Positions 10,207 through 18,390 of a stretch of 35,321 nucleotides of DNA are shown piece after piece (position 1 is the stretch's first letter; every line of letters begins with the position of its first letter). The notes beneath the pieces were generated by a model that was given only the letters and a program-made list of their open reading frames with translations, did no database searches and was not told where the DNA came from. The stretch covers positions 1 to 35,321 of the forward strand of contig JALCST010000020.1 in assembly GCA_022653675.1 (NCBI GenBank), read 5' to 3'. Origin of the DNA: Bacteroidales bacterium (GTDB taxonomy: Bacteria > Bacteroidota > Bacteroidia > Bacteroidales > UBA932). Position numbers and translations under genes: made by a program.

Positions 10207-10400
10207 AAGTGTAGGGCCGGATCTTCCATCTTCAGCAAACCGGTGAACCCAAGAGGATCTTCCCGCGCCGCCTTTACGTACTCGTTTACTTTATCCCTGC
10301 TGATCCCCAGTTGCTTGGCTATCTGACGGTTTGATACCCCATCCTGGCTCAACCGGAGCATCTGTTTTATCCTGCTCATGTCAATGATGATACCTGCCAT
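10203..10400 (-). pseudogene. Truncated IS21-family transposase IstA (N-terminal fragment, copy 2)
   Basis: A 65-residue minus-strand frame (MAGIIIDMSRIKQMLRLSQD to KMEDPALHF) is the N-terminal helix-turn-helix part of a different IstA: DGVSNRQIAKQLGISRDKV is the recognition region. It stops at 10203-10205, exactly where the plus-strand istA fragment also stops. The catalytic core and istB are missing. The two sequences differ clearly, so they come from two distinct IS21-type elements rather than one duplicated copy. Confidence 0.7.
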
Positions 10401-10404
10401 ATGT

Positions 10405-10442
10405 CTTTGCTTTTAATGTTTGCGCATTCGTTAAAAGCAAAG
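10405..10442. repeat. Perfect 12-bp inverted repeat
   Basis: CTTTGCTTTTAA (10405-10416) and its exact reverse complement TTAAAAGCAAAG (10431-10442) flank a 14-bp spacer. It lies immediately upstream of the minus-strand istA fragment, so it may be the operator or a leader hairpin of that transposase, or an end-associated repeat. The rest of the gap up to 10635 holds no recognisable gene. Confidence 0.5.
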
Positions 10443-10635
10443 TTATGAGATTTGACATCAGACTGGCCGACATTGCTCCTGAAAAAGAACGCCTTGCCAC
10501 CTTTTTTTGACTGTTTTTATTCAGGTGAACGAGCTTCATTCTTGACCTTTTCAGGCTGGATTCTGTGGCAGACTATGCTCCGGATTACGCACATGATATT
10601 TAACACTTGCTTTACCATGTCCTTCCGGAACCATT

Positions 10636-11799
10636 TCAATCATCCGCATCCATCGTCAGTTCCTTGTCGTTGAATTTCCATTTCACGACCTTGCCCCTGT
10701 AAAACAGGCTGTCCTGTTCCTTAGCGGAGAAGGATTTCCACGGCATGCCGTTGGCTTCGACGACCGTATCCTTCAGGCGGATGCCGGCAGTGTAAGCGTT
10801 GCTGTTGACGACAATTCTGTTGACCAAACCGTTCCCGTCGCACCAGAAGTTGAATCCGTTGGCTGGTCTCGAAGGGAAGTCCGAATGGTTCGGGGACAAT
10901 ATCAACCGGCTGCTCTTCAAATCCAATATGAAATTGTAATGCTTCAGGAACCTCAGGCCGATGGTCCCGACGACAGGTTTCGAGCCTTTTGGAAAGTCTC
11001 TTGCATATTCGTCGGAAATGCTTCTCGGACCTATGTCGAATCCGCATTTCACGTCGGCGATCCGGAAAGTATCCACGCTTATGTCCACGTTGAATTGGCT
11101 GATCCTTCTGTTGCGGTACTTGAAGTTCAGCAGGTCCCTTATCTCGAGATGTTTGATACCCGCCACGAAATCATCGAGTTCCCTTGGAGGATCCGTGATT
11201 ATGAATCCGCACGGGGTGCCGGTATCCAGAATGTACAGGTAGTCGGTTGACATGCTATGGCTTCCCTGGCTTATGGTCATGGGTATGTTTACGAAAGGGA
11301 CCTGCCTTTTGCCGCCGCGCATGGCGAATTCGATGGGAAATACCATGGTGTCGGCTGGGACCGTGTCCTTATCACTTATGGACAGCCGCCCTTCGTCGAG
11401 GTTGAAGCACCAGATTCGTCTGTCCCCCGCGTATTCAGGGGCTATCGCCGCCGGGAAATCTTCATCGATGGACGTTATGCTTTTCGACCCGTAGGGGAAA
11501 GACGCTATCGTTATTGTGTCCACATCTAAATGTCCGATGGCTCCGGGGAACGTACGGCTTATTGTATCGCAGAACCGGCATGACAATGAATCCGGAAACA
11601 GGCAGCCTACGAGGCATCCGGTGTCGAAAAGCAGGTTCACCGTATCCCTGCCGTTGATCACCACGGGCACGTGCATGACATCGTTAACGATTGTTAAGTC
11701 CTTCTTGCCGGATCCGGTCACACCGTTCCGCTTGTTCCGCGCCGGCACGCATCCGGAAAGCAAAACGAGAAATATCAAGGGAAAATATCTTATATCCAT
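10636..11799 (-). CDS. Lipoprotein with retropepsin-like aspartyl protease motifs and C-terminal PDZ domain
   Basis: The 387-residue protein starts with a lipoprotein signal (hydrophobic IFLVLLSGC, lipid-modified Cys17), so it should sit in the periplasm or outer membrane. Two aspartyl-protease signatures are visible: LLFDTG with DTG at 59-61 and LYILDTG with DTG at 192-194, which suggests two retropepsin-like lobes in one chain. From about 325 a PDZ-like segment follows (GLVNRIVVNSNAYTAGIRL, then DTVVEANG). Bacteroidetes encode many aspartyl-protease/PDZ proteins whose substrates are mostly unknown. It is transcribed away from fecR, 126 bp apart, so it may be linked to the neighbouring glycan locus or independent. 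The ATG at 11799 directly precedes the signal sequence. Confidence 0.75.
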   Translation of the reverse strand: MDIRYFPLIFLVLLSGCVPARNKRNGVTGSGKKDLTIVNDVMHVPVVINGRDTVNLLFDTGCLVGCLFPDSLSCRFCDTISRTFPGAIGHLDVDTITIASFPYGSKSITSIDEDFPAAIAPEYAGDRRIWCFNLDEGRLSISDKDTVPADTMVFPIEFAMRGGKRQVPFVNIPMTISQGSHSMSTDYLYILDTGTPCGFIITDPPRELDDFVAGIKHLEIRDLLNFKYRNRRISQFNVDISVDTFRIADVKCGFDIGPRSISDEYARDFPKGSKPVVGTIGLRFLKHYNFILDLKSSRLILSPNHSDFPSRPANGFNFWCDGNGLVNRIVVNSNAYTAGIRLKDTVVEANGMPWKSFSAKEQDSLFYRGKVVKWKFNDKELTMDADD

Positions 11800-11925
11800 A
11801 ACGAAAGTTAATCAAATTCCCCCGTTTCCGGTTACTGTTTTTTCGTAATCTTCGAATATTTCTTATAAAAAACTACGTTTCTGGCTACCCAAGTTCCCGA
11901 TAAGATTGTCTTATATGTGTAACAC

Positions 11926-12951
11926 ATGTTGGAAATGCGGAAAAGGAACAGCCATATCGACTCGTTGATAGTCAATTACATAAATAGCAAATTGACAAGT
12001 TCCCGGAAGATAAGGGAACTTGAAAGGTGGATAAGCGCTTCCGACGGAAATTTGCAGTATTTCCTGCAACGGTTGGAAGATTACGTCTCGGACAGCGGCG
12101 TGAATAGGAAATCGGATTTCGATAAGGAGAGGGCTTACAGGGAATTCCGCAGCCGCGTGAAATCTTCCGGGGGCGAATTGAAAAGGACCCCCTTCCGTCT
12201 GCCTGCGGTCTGGCGTTATGCCGCCGCGATCGTTTTGCTTTGTGCCGCTTCTTATTTCTCCTATCGGAAAGGCGCCGGCAACGTCGAGTGCGGTTTCTCG
12301 GATATCGTAGTCGAGGCCCCGCGGGGTTCGAAGGCCAGGCTTTACTTGCCGGACAGCACGCTGGTGTGGCTGAATGCCGGTTCGTCGTTATCGTATTCGC
12401 AGGGATACGGCATCAGGGACAGGCAAGTCAGGCTGAAGGGCGAGGGCTATTTCGAAGTGACCCACAATGAGGGAATGCCGTTCCTGGTCCGTTCCGATGA
12501 TCTGGAGGTAAGGGTTCTGGGTACCAAATTCGATTTCAGGGATTATGGGGAGGATGAAAAGGCCGCGGTCACCCTGATCCAGGGGAGCGTCACTTTGCGC
12601 AATCTGCTCCGGGGGGATGAGAAGTCGGTTCTGAAGCCGGCGGAGCAGGCGGTACTGGATAAGGGAAGCGGCACGATAAAGGTCAAGGCTTGCCCGGAGG
12701 CCACCGCCTGCGCCTGCAGTTGGATGAACAATTGCCTGTTCTTCAATGAGGAAAGACTGGAAGATATAGTTAAGGAATTGCAACGGAGCTATAATGTGAA
12801 TATTTGCCTCTCTAATGATTCGTTGGGGAAAATAAGGTTTTACGGACTTTTCATTCGCCAGGAGCAGGGTATAGACGAGGTCTTGGGAGATCTGGCGATG
12901 ACTGGTAAAGTCCGGTACGAAGAAACAAAGGGTGGATTTATACTATACTGA
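11926..12951 (+). CDS. FecR-family anti-sigma factor
   Basis: An inner-membrane anti-sigma regulator. A cytoplasmic N-terminus (1-95) would bind the ECF sigma factor; one membrane segment lies at about 96-112 (VWRYAAAIVLLCAASYF). The periplasmic FecR domain starts near 126 (VEAPRGSKARLYLPDSTLVW) and a DUF4974-type C-terminal domain occupies about 267-341. In Bacteroidetes this protein senses the STN domain of a TonB-dependent SusC transporter and releases its sigma factor. Here it is the first gene of the locus, 19 bp before susC, and its likely sigma partner is the last gene at 20704. Length (341) is normal. An in-frame ATG at 11935 is a possible alternative start. Confidence 0.93.
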   Translation: MLEMRKRNSHIDSLIVNYINSKLTSSRKIRELERWISASDGNLQYFLQRLEDYVSDSGVNRKSDFDKERAYREFRSRVKSSGGELKRTPFRLPAVWRYAAAIVLLCAASYFSYRKGAGNVECGFSDIVVEAPRGSKARLYLPDSTLVWLNAGSSLSYSQGYGIRDRQVRLKGEGYFEVTHNEGMPFLVRSDDLEVRVLGTKFDFRDYGEDEKAAVTLIQGSVTLRNLLRGDEKSVLKPAEQAVLDKGSGTIKVKACPEATACACSWMNNCLFFNEERLEDIVKELQRSYNVNICLSNDSLGKIRFYGLFIRQEQGIDEVLGDLAMTGKVRYEETKGGFILY

Positions 12952-12970
12952 CAACTAAATACTTAATTTT

Positions 12971-15900
12971 ATGAATCATACAAGGAAAGTAGTTTTTATG
13001 GCAATGATTTTGTCCTGTCTATGTTTTTCTGCGATGGCTCAGGGCATTTCCATGAAAATGAAGAATGTCACCGTCAAACAGGCGATGACCGAATTTACAT
13101 CGGAAAGCGGATATTCTTTCGTCTTTTCATCCGATGACCTGAATACGGGGAAAAAGGTAAGCGTTCTGGCCGACAGGCTGGATGAAGCAATCGAACAGAT
13201 ACTTGCCGGGCAATCCGTTTCTTATGAGATAAGGGGAAAGAACATCGTGCTCCGGAGAAAAGACCCGGTGCCAGCAACCGGCGACAAAGACATCCGTAAA
13301 GTTACCGGAGTAGTTAAGGATCAAAACGGGGAAACCGTCATTGGGGCGAATGTTGTGGAATACGGCACGTCCAATGGGACAGTTACGGATTCGGACGGAC
13401 GGTTTGTCCTCTCGGTTAAGAAAACCGGTTCCCTTCAGTTTTCCTGCATCGGTTTCCTTACCCTGACGGTGAAGGTCGGAAATCAATCGGATTTTAATAT
13501 AATACTGAAAGAGAATACCCAGGTCTTGGATCAGGTCGTAGTGGTCGCTTTCGGGAAGATGAAAAGGGAGGCTTTCACTGGTTCGGCAGGCATATTGGAA
13601 TCTGGCGATCTAGGAAAGGCACAGGTAAGCAATCCCGCCGAGGCTTTGGCCGGACGCGTGGCAGGCGTCCAATTGAGCAATTCTTCGTCCCAGTTGGGAA
13701 GTTCTCCCAGCATAACCATACGTGGCTTCGGATCGATATCATCCGGTACCCAACCTTTGATCGTCGTCGACGGAATGCCTTACGACGGCGACTTGAACCT
13801 GATCAATCCCAACGATATAGAATCCATGACCGTGCTGAAGGATGCCGCCTCAAACGCCCTTTACGGAGCCCGCGGCGCGAACGGGGTCATAATGATAACC
13901 ACCAAGCGCGGAAAGAGCGGTGACGCGAAGATTTCGGTCGATGTGAAATGGGGGGTCAATTCCAACGGACTCAACAACTATAAGACCACCGACGCCAGGC
14001 AGTTTTACGAAACGTACTATAAGATGCTGTATAATTACTACGTGAGCGACGACGGGGGAGCTATGTCAACGGGAGATGCCCATAATCTGGCAAATACTAA
14101 CCTTACAAGTTCTTCTGGCGGCGTAGGTCCGGGTTACATGGTTTATTCGGTTCCAAGCGGGGAGGATTTCATATTGCAGGGAGGTACGATGAATCCTGAT
14201 GCTACCATGGGCGCCATTTACGATTACAATGGGCAACAGTTCTATCTTCAGGCCGACGACTGGGAAAAAATCGGTTTGAAAAACGGCTTCAGGCAGGAAT
14301 ACAATACGACGGTTTCCGGTGCTTCAGACCGTATGAATTACTATGCTTCTCTCGGTTACCTGGATCAGGACGGCATCCAGGAGGGATCGAACCAGACACG
14401 CCTTACTGCCCGCGTGAAAACAGATTATCAGGCAAGAAAGTGGTTGAAGATTGGTACCAATTTCAACTACAGCAAATACGAGTACAGTCAAACGGCAGAA
14501 GGTACGATAGGAACCGGAACAATCTGGAGTACGATAAAGACAAAGGCTCCGATATATCCGGTTTACCTGCGTAACGCCGACAAGGAAATCATGGTCGACA
14601 AATGGGGAGAAAATATGTACGATTTTGCGAACAGCTATGGATTGAGCAGGGCAGGCGATGTTGGTGGAAACTGCATTTTCACTAATAAATACCGCACGTC
14701 AAAAACGACAGGCAATTCCTGCATAGCGAGCGGTTATGCCGATGTCAAGTTGACCGACGATCTGAAGTTCACATTCAATGCCAGCGCTTACGATTACGAC
14801 CGGCGATATACTTATATCACCAGTCCGTTCGTAGACTATTATACGGATTCTTCCGATAACGGATATTTATCGAAAAGTTCGTCGCGTACCTTTACTTACA
14901 ATACGCAGCAGCTCCTGAATTATTCGAAACGATTCGGGAAACATGAAGTTAGCGCCATGCTGGGTCATGAATATTATGATTACAAGTATGAATATCTGGG
15001 CGCTTCAGGGTACAATTTCGGAATCGACGGGACTTACGATCTTGCGACATGCTTGAACCTGAACAGCAATCCTACTTCGTATTCCAGCGAATACAACAAC
15101 GAAGGCTATTTTTTTCGCGGGATGTACAACTACGGCGGCAAATACTATGCTTCGATGTCTTATCGTCGCGACGCTTCTTCGAGGTTTGCGAAGGAACACC
15201 GTTGGGGAAATTTCTGGTCCATGGGCGGGGCATGGGTAATCTCAAAGGAACCGTTCTTCGATGTTCCATGGATGAATTCGCTGAAAATAAAGGCTTCGGT
15301 CGGTTCACAGGGGAACGATAACATCGGCAATTACTATTATTCAGATACTTACAATGTCGTGAACAACGAAGATGAGGTAGCTTATCAATGGCGTCAGAAA
15401 GGGTCGGAGGATATAACATGGGAGACTAACACCAACTGGAATACCGGCGTCGAATTCGAACTTTTCGAAAGCCGCTTGAGCGGGGACCTGGATTTTTTCT
15501 ATCGCAAGACGAGCAACATGCTGTTCTCCCTGAATACTCCCCCTTCGATTGGCTATACGAGCTATTTCGTGAATCTGGGGGACATGCGCAATGCCGGATT
15601 GGAACTTACTTTGCGGGGCGTATTGGTGAACAGGAAGGATTTCAGGTGGGATGTCAATTTTAACATATCTCATGTCAGGAACAAAGTTCTCAGGTTACCG
15701 GATGAAATCAAGACGACCACGGTAGAGGGTTATAACGGATATGTGAATCTGGATCAGTCTTATGTTTCCAAATACAAGTATTTCGTGGCCGAAGGGCTTT
15801 CGCTTTGCACCTGGTATTTGCCGAAATATGCCGGTGTGGACCCCGATACGGGTGAAGCTCTCTATTACAAGGATGTCGTTGATGACGACGGGACCGTCAC

Positions 15901-16450
15901 CGGTCGCGAGACTACGGACGATGCGAGCCAGGCGACCGATTACCTGATCGGGGATGCACTCCCGGATTTCTATGGAGGCATAGGGACCACATTGAGCTTC
16001 CACAGGTTCGATTTCGCCATCAACATGAACTATCAGTTGGGAGGCATGGCTTACGATTATACCTACCAGACTTTGATGCATACGGGGGGTACCTCATCGC
16101 TTACCTGGTCCGTAGACATGCTGAAGGCCTGGAGTTCGGAAAATACCAAGTCGGACATTCCTCGTTTGAGATATGCCGAAAAATACTCCCAGAACGCCCG
16201 TTCCGACCGCTTCCTCGTAAACGCAAGCTATCTGAATATCCAGAATGTCAACGTAGGGTACACGCTGCCCGAAAAACTTACAGGAAAGTTCAACGTCAGG
16301 AGTATGCGCGTTTACCTTTCGGGAGAGAATCTGTTCTTCGTCTCGGCGCGCCAGGGCTTCGATCCGCGTTACACTTTGATGGGATATACGAATCCGGAAT
16401 TGTATTCCCCGATACGCACGGTTTCTGGAGGCGTTACATTGACATTCTAA
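12971..16450 (+). CDS. SusC-like TonB-dependent outer-membrane transporter with STN domain
   Basis: This is the outer-membrane channel that imports oligosaccharides with its SusD lid, powered by TonB. The 1159-residue protein has a signal peptide (MNHTRKVVF to SAMAQ), an STN signalling domain (about 27-96) and a carboxypeptidase-regulatory-like beta domain (about 110-190, VTGVVKDQNGETVIGANVVE). A plug domain follows (EALAGRVAGVQL, IRGFGSI, NALYGARGANGVIMI) and then a long beta-barrel ending in an aromatic residue (GVTLTF). The STN domain marks it as a transducer that talks to FecR, which fits the gene just upstream. susD begins 18 bp after its stop codon. Confidence 0.96.
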   Translation: MNHTRKVVFMAMILSCLCFSAMAQGISMKMKNVTVKQAMTEFTSESGYSFVFSSDDLNTGKKVSVLADRLDEAIEQILAGQSVSYEIRGKNIVLRRKDPVPATGDKDIRKVTGVVKDQNGETVIGANVVEYGTSNGTVTDSDGRFVLSVKKTGSLQFSCIGFLTLTVKVGNQSDFNIILKENTQVLDQVVVVAFGKMKREAFTGSAGILESGDLGKAQVSNPAEALAGRVAGVQLSNSSSQLGSSPSITIRGFGSISSGTQPLIVVDGMPYDGDLNLINPNDIESMTVLKDAASNALYGARGANGVIMITTKRGKSGDAKISVDVKWGVNSNGLNNYKTTDARQFYETYYKMLYNYYVSDDGGAMSTGDAHNLANTNLTSSSGGVGPGYMVYSVPSGEDFILQGGTMNPDATMGAIYDYNGQQFYLQADDWEKIGLKNGFRQEYNTTVSGASDRMNYYASLGYLDQDGIQEGSNQTRLTARVKTDYQARKWLKIGTNFNYSKYEYSQTAEGTIGTGTIWSTIKTKAPIYPVYLRNADKEIMVDKWGENMYDFANSYGLSRAGDVGGNCIFTNKYRTSKTTGNSCIASGYADVKLTDDLKFTFNASAYDYDRRYTYITSPFVDYYTDSSDNGYLSKSSSRTFTYNTQQLLNYSKRFGKHEVSAMLGHEYYDYKYEYLGASGYNFGIDGTYDLATCLNLNSNPTSYSSEYNNEGYFFRGMYNYGGKYYASMSYRRDASSRFAKEHRWGNFWSMGGAWVISKEPFFDVPWMNSLKIKASVGSQGNDNIGNYYYSDTYNVVNNEDEVAYQWRQKGSEDITWETNTNWNTGVEFELFESRLSGDLDFFYRKTSNMLFSLNTPPSIGYTSYFVNLGDMRNAGLELTLRGVLVNRKDFRWDVNFNISHVRNKVLRLPDEIKTTTVEGYNGYVNLDQSYVSKYKYFVAEGLSLCTWYLPKYAGVDPDTGEALYYKDVVDDDGTVTGRETTDDASQATDYLIGDALPDFYGGIGTTLSFHRFDFAINMNYQLGGMAYDYTYQTLMHTGGTSSLTWSVDMLKAWSSENTKSDIPRLRYAEKYSQNARSDRFLVNASYLNIQNVNVGYTLPEKLTGKFNVRSMRVYLSGENLFFVSARQGFDPRYTLMGYTNPELYSPIRTVSGGVTLTF

Positions 16451-16468
16451 ACACAAAGGGAAAATATC

Positions 16469-18358
16469 ATGAAAAAAAATAATATCATTATTGCGCTAAT
16501 CCTTCTTTTGGGCTTGACCGGTTGTATAAAAGAGACGCTGCCGAGCCAATACGTATTGAAATCCCAGATCGAATCTTCGGAATCGGCTCTGGAGGGCATG
16601 GTGAATTCCATTTATACGACCATGGCAGGTTATTCGAATGGTGACGGCGGTATAGAGGAAATTTCCTATGGCAGCATGCGCGGTATGCTTGATCACGCCA
16701 CAACGCAGTTGGTCTGCTCTGGATGCAACGGTTACAATACCATGGGTGCTTATTGTTATGGTGCTGTAAGCGCGCACGGTTCAAACCGCGGGCTTTATCC
16801 GTCGTATCTGTATTATGCATACATAAAGAACGTGAACGATATCATAGGTATGATCGACGTCGACAATATGGATGATACGCAGAAGGGCTATCTCGGCATC
16901 TGTTATAGCTTCCGTGCGCTTTACTACATGGATCTGGTCCAGATCATGGAGTACAAGACCCCTACCGACAGCCGGTACGATTATGTCCAGCCGGAAAACG
17001 ACTTGACTAATCTTGGCGTGCCGATAGTTACGGAAGAGACCACATCTGCGGAGGCCTCGAATAATCCTCGGGCCACGGTGGATGAAGTTTACGATTTGAT
17101 TCTGAGCGACCTTGGGAAAGCCGAAACATATCTTACGGATTATCAAAGGACCGACAAGACACAGCCGGATATTTCCGTTGTTTACGGCTTGTATGCGCGT
17201 GCGTATACCAACCTGGCTTCCAGAGTGAATACATCAGTAACTTACAAGGATGAAGGAACCTATTGGAAGAATGCCAAGGAATATGCCGAAAAGGCCATAA
17301 TGACTTCAGGATGCACCCCGTTGACCGAATCCGAATGGACGGATCCGATAAATGGCTTCAACAACAGGAATTCCCAGAATTCATGGATGTGGGCGACTTC
17401 AATTTCGGAAGGCAATACGACCGCGTCCAGCACAGGCTCATTCGTCTTCGCCATGATATTCGGTACGGAAACTAATTTCAGCGCATACGGATGGCGTGTA
17501 GGGCGTTCCCTGGACCGCAAATGGTACGAACGGCTTTCCAATAACGACTTCCGTAAAAAATCGTGGTTGGCTCCCAATTTCTTTTACGAGTCCACCAATC
17601 AGGTCGACGGCGGATCTTATCTTGTGGAAAGGGATGCCGATGGAAATTTCGTCAATAACAAGTGGTCGAAGAACGGCAACAACACTAGCCAGACACAAAG
17701 CGAATGGAGCGACGATTATTCCGGTTTCGGTCAGGAAAAATACCAATATCAGTTGAACAGTTCCGCATCGTGGATCCGTTCGCGCATAAACCTGAGCTAC
17801 GGATTCCAATCTTGGCCATGGCTCTACGTAAACATCAAGTTCCGTCCGCATAACGGCGACTACAAGAACTACGAAGACGGAGGTGCTACCGATTTCCCGA
17901 TAATGAGGGTTGAAGAGATGTATTTTCTGAAAGCCGAAGCGACGCTTCATACTTCAGGCGTGGCGGCAGCCGACGCAGCCCTTGATGAAATAGTGAAAAC
18001 CCGCAACAGCACTTATTCCTGTAATGCAGGCGATGCTGCCTCTTTCATGGACGAATACGTATTCCAGAAAGGTATTGAGTTCTGGGGGGAGGGTATAAAC
18101 TACTTCGATGCCAAACGCCTCGAAACCGGTATACACCGCGGGTATCTCGGGACTAACTGCGAACGTTACCAGCATTGTCTGGACATGAACGGCGTATTCG
18201 TCGGGTGGACTCCGGGATGGAACCAGGCCGAATTGAACGCAAACCAGGCCCTGTACCATTACAACAACCCGTATACTTCGCCTTCGACCTATTATTACTA
18301 CAAGTCGAACGACGAATTCCGGCCTTATTATGGCTGCGATATAGCTGCGAACAATTAG
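16469..18358 (+). CDS. SusD-like surface glycan-binding lipoprotein
   Basis: SusD homologues form the hinged lid over the SusC barrel and bind the target glycan. The 629-residue protein starts with a lipoprotein signal (IIALILLLGLTGC, Cys near 19). It has the RagB/SusD architecture: an N-terminal region rich in TPR-like helices (SFRALYYMDLVQIMEY, YGLYARAYTNLASRVN), then a long insert-rich glycan-binding part, and a C-terminal IMRVEEMYFLKAEATLH segment typical of the family. It is longer than SusD of B. thetaiotaomicron (about 550), mostly through aromatic- and Asn-rich loops. It follows susC by 18 bp and precedes the GH89 enzyme. Confidence 0.95.
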   Translation: MKKNNIIIALILLLGLTGCIKETLPSQYVLKSQIESSESALEGMVNSIYTTMAGYSNGDGGIEEISYGSMRGMLDHATTQLVCSGCNGYNTMGAYCYGAVSAHGSNRGLYPSYLYYAYIKNVNDIIGMIDVDNMDDTQKGYLGICYSFRALYYMDLVQIMEYKTPTDSRYDYVQPENDLTNLGVPIVTEETTSAEASNNPRATVDEVYDLILSDLGKAETYLTDYQRTDKTQPDISVVYGLYARAYTNLASRVNTSVTYKDEGTYWKNAKEYAEKAIMTSGCTPLTESEWTDPINGFNNRNSQNSWMWATSISEGNTTASSTGSFVFAMIFGTETNFSAYGWRVGRSLDRKWYERLSNNDFRKKSWLAPNFFYESTNQVDGGSYLVERDADGNFVNNKWSKNGNNTSQTQSEWSDDYSGFGQEKYQYQLNSSASWIRSRINLSYGFQSWPWLYVNIKFRPHNGDYKNYEDGGATDFPIMRVEEMYFLKAEATLHTSGVAAADAALDEIVKTRNSTYSCNAGDAASFMDEYVFQKGIEFWGEGINYFDAKRLETGIHRGYLGTNCERYQHCLDMNGVFVGWTPGWNQAELNANQALYHYNNPYTSPSTYYYYKSNDEFRPYYGCDIAANN

Positions 18359-18390
18359 AAATGACGAATATGCAATTAAAGGTCGGATCT

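Noticed and set aside
18175..18390. Upstream extension of the GH89 reading frame
   Set aside because: It lies inside susD in another frame and would put the signal peptide in the middle of the protein.
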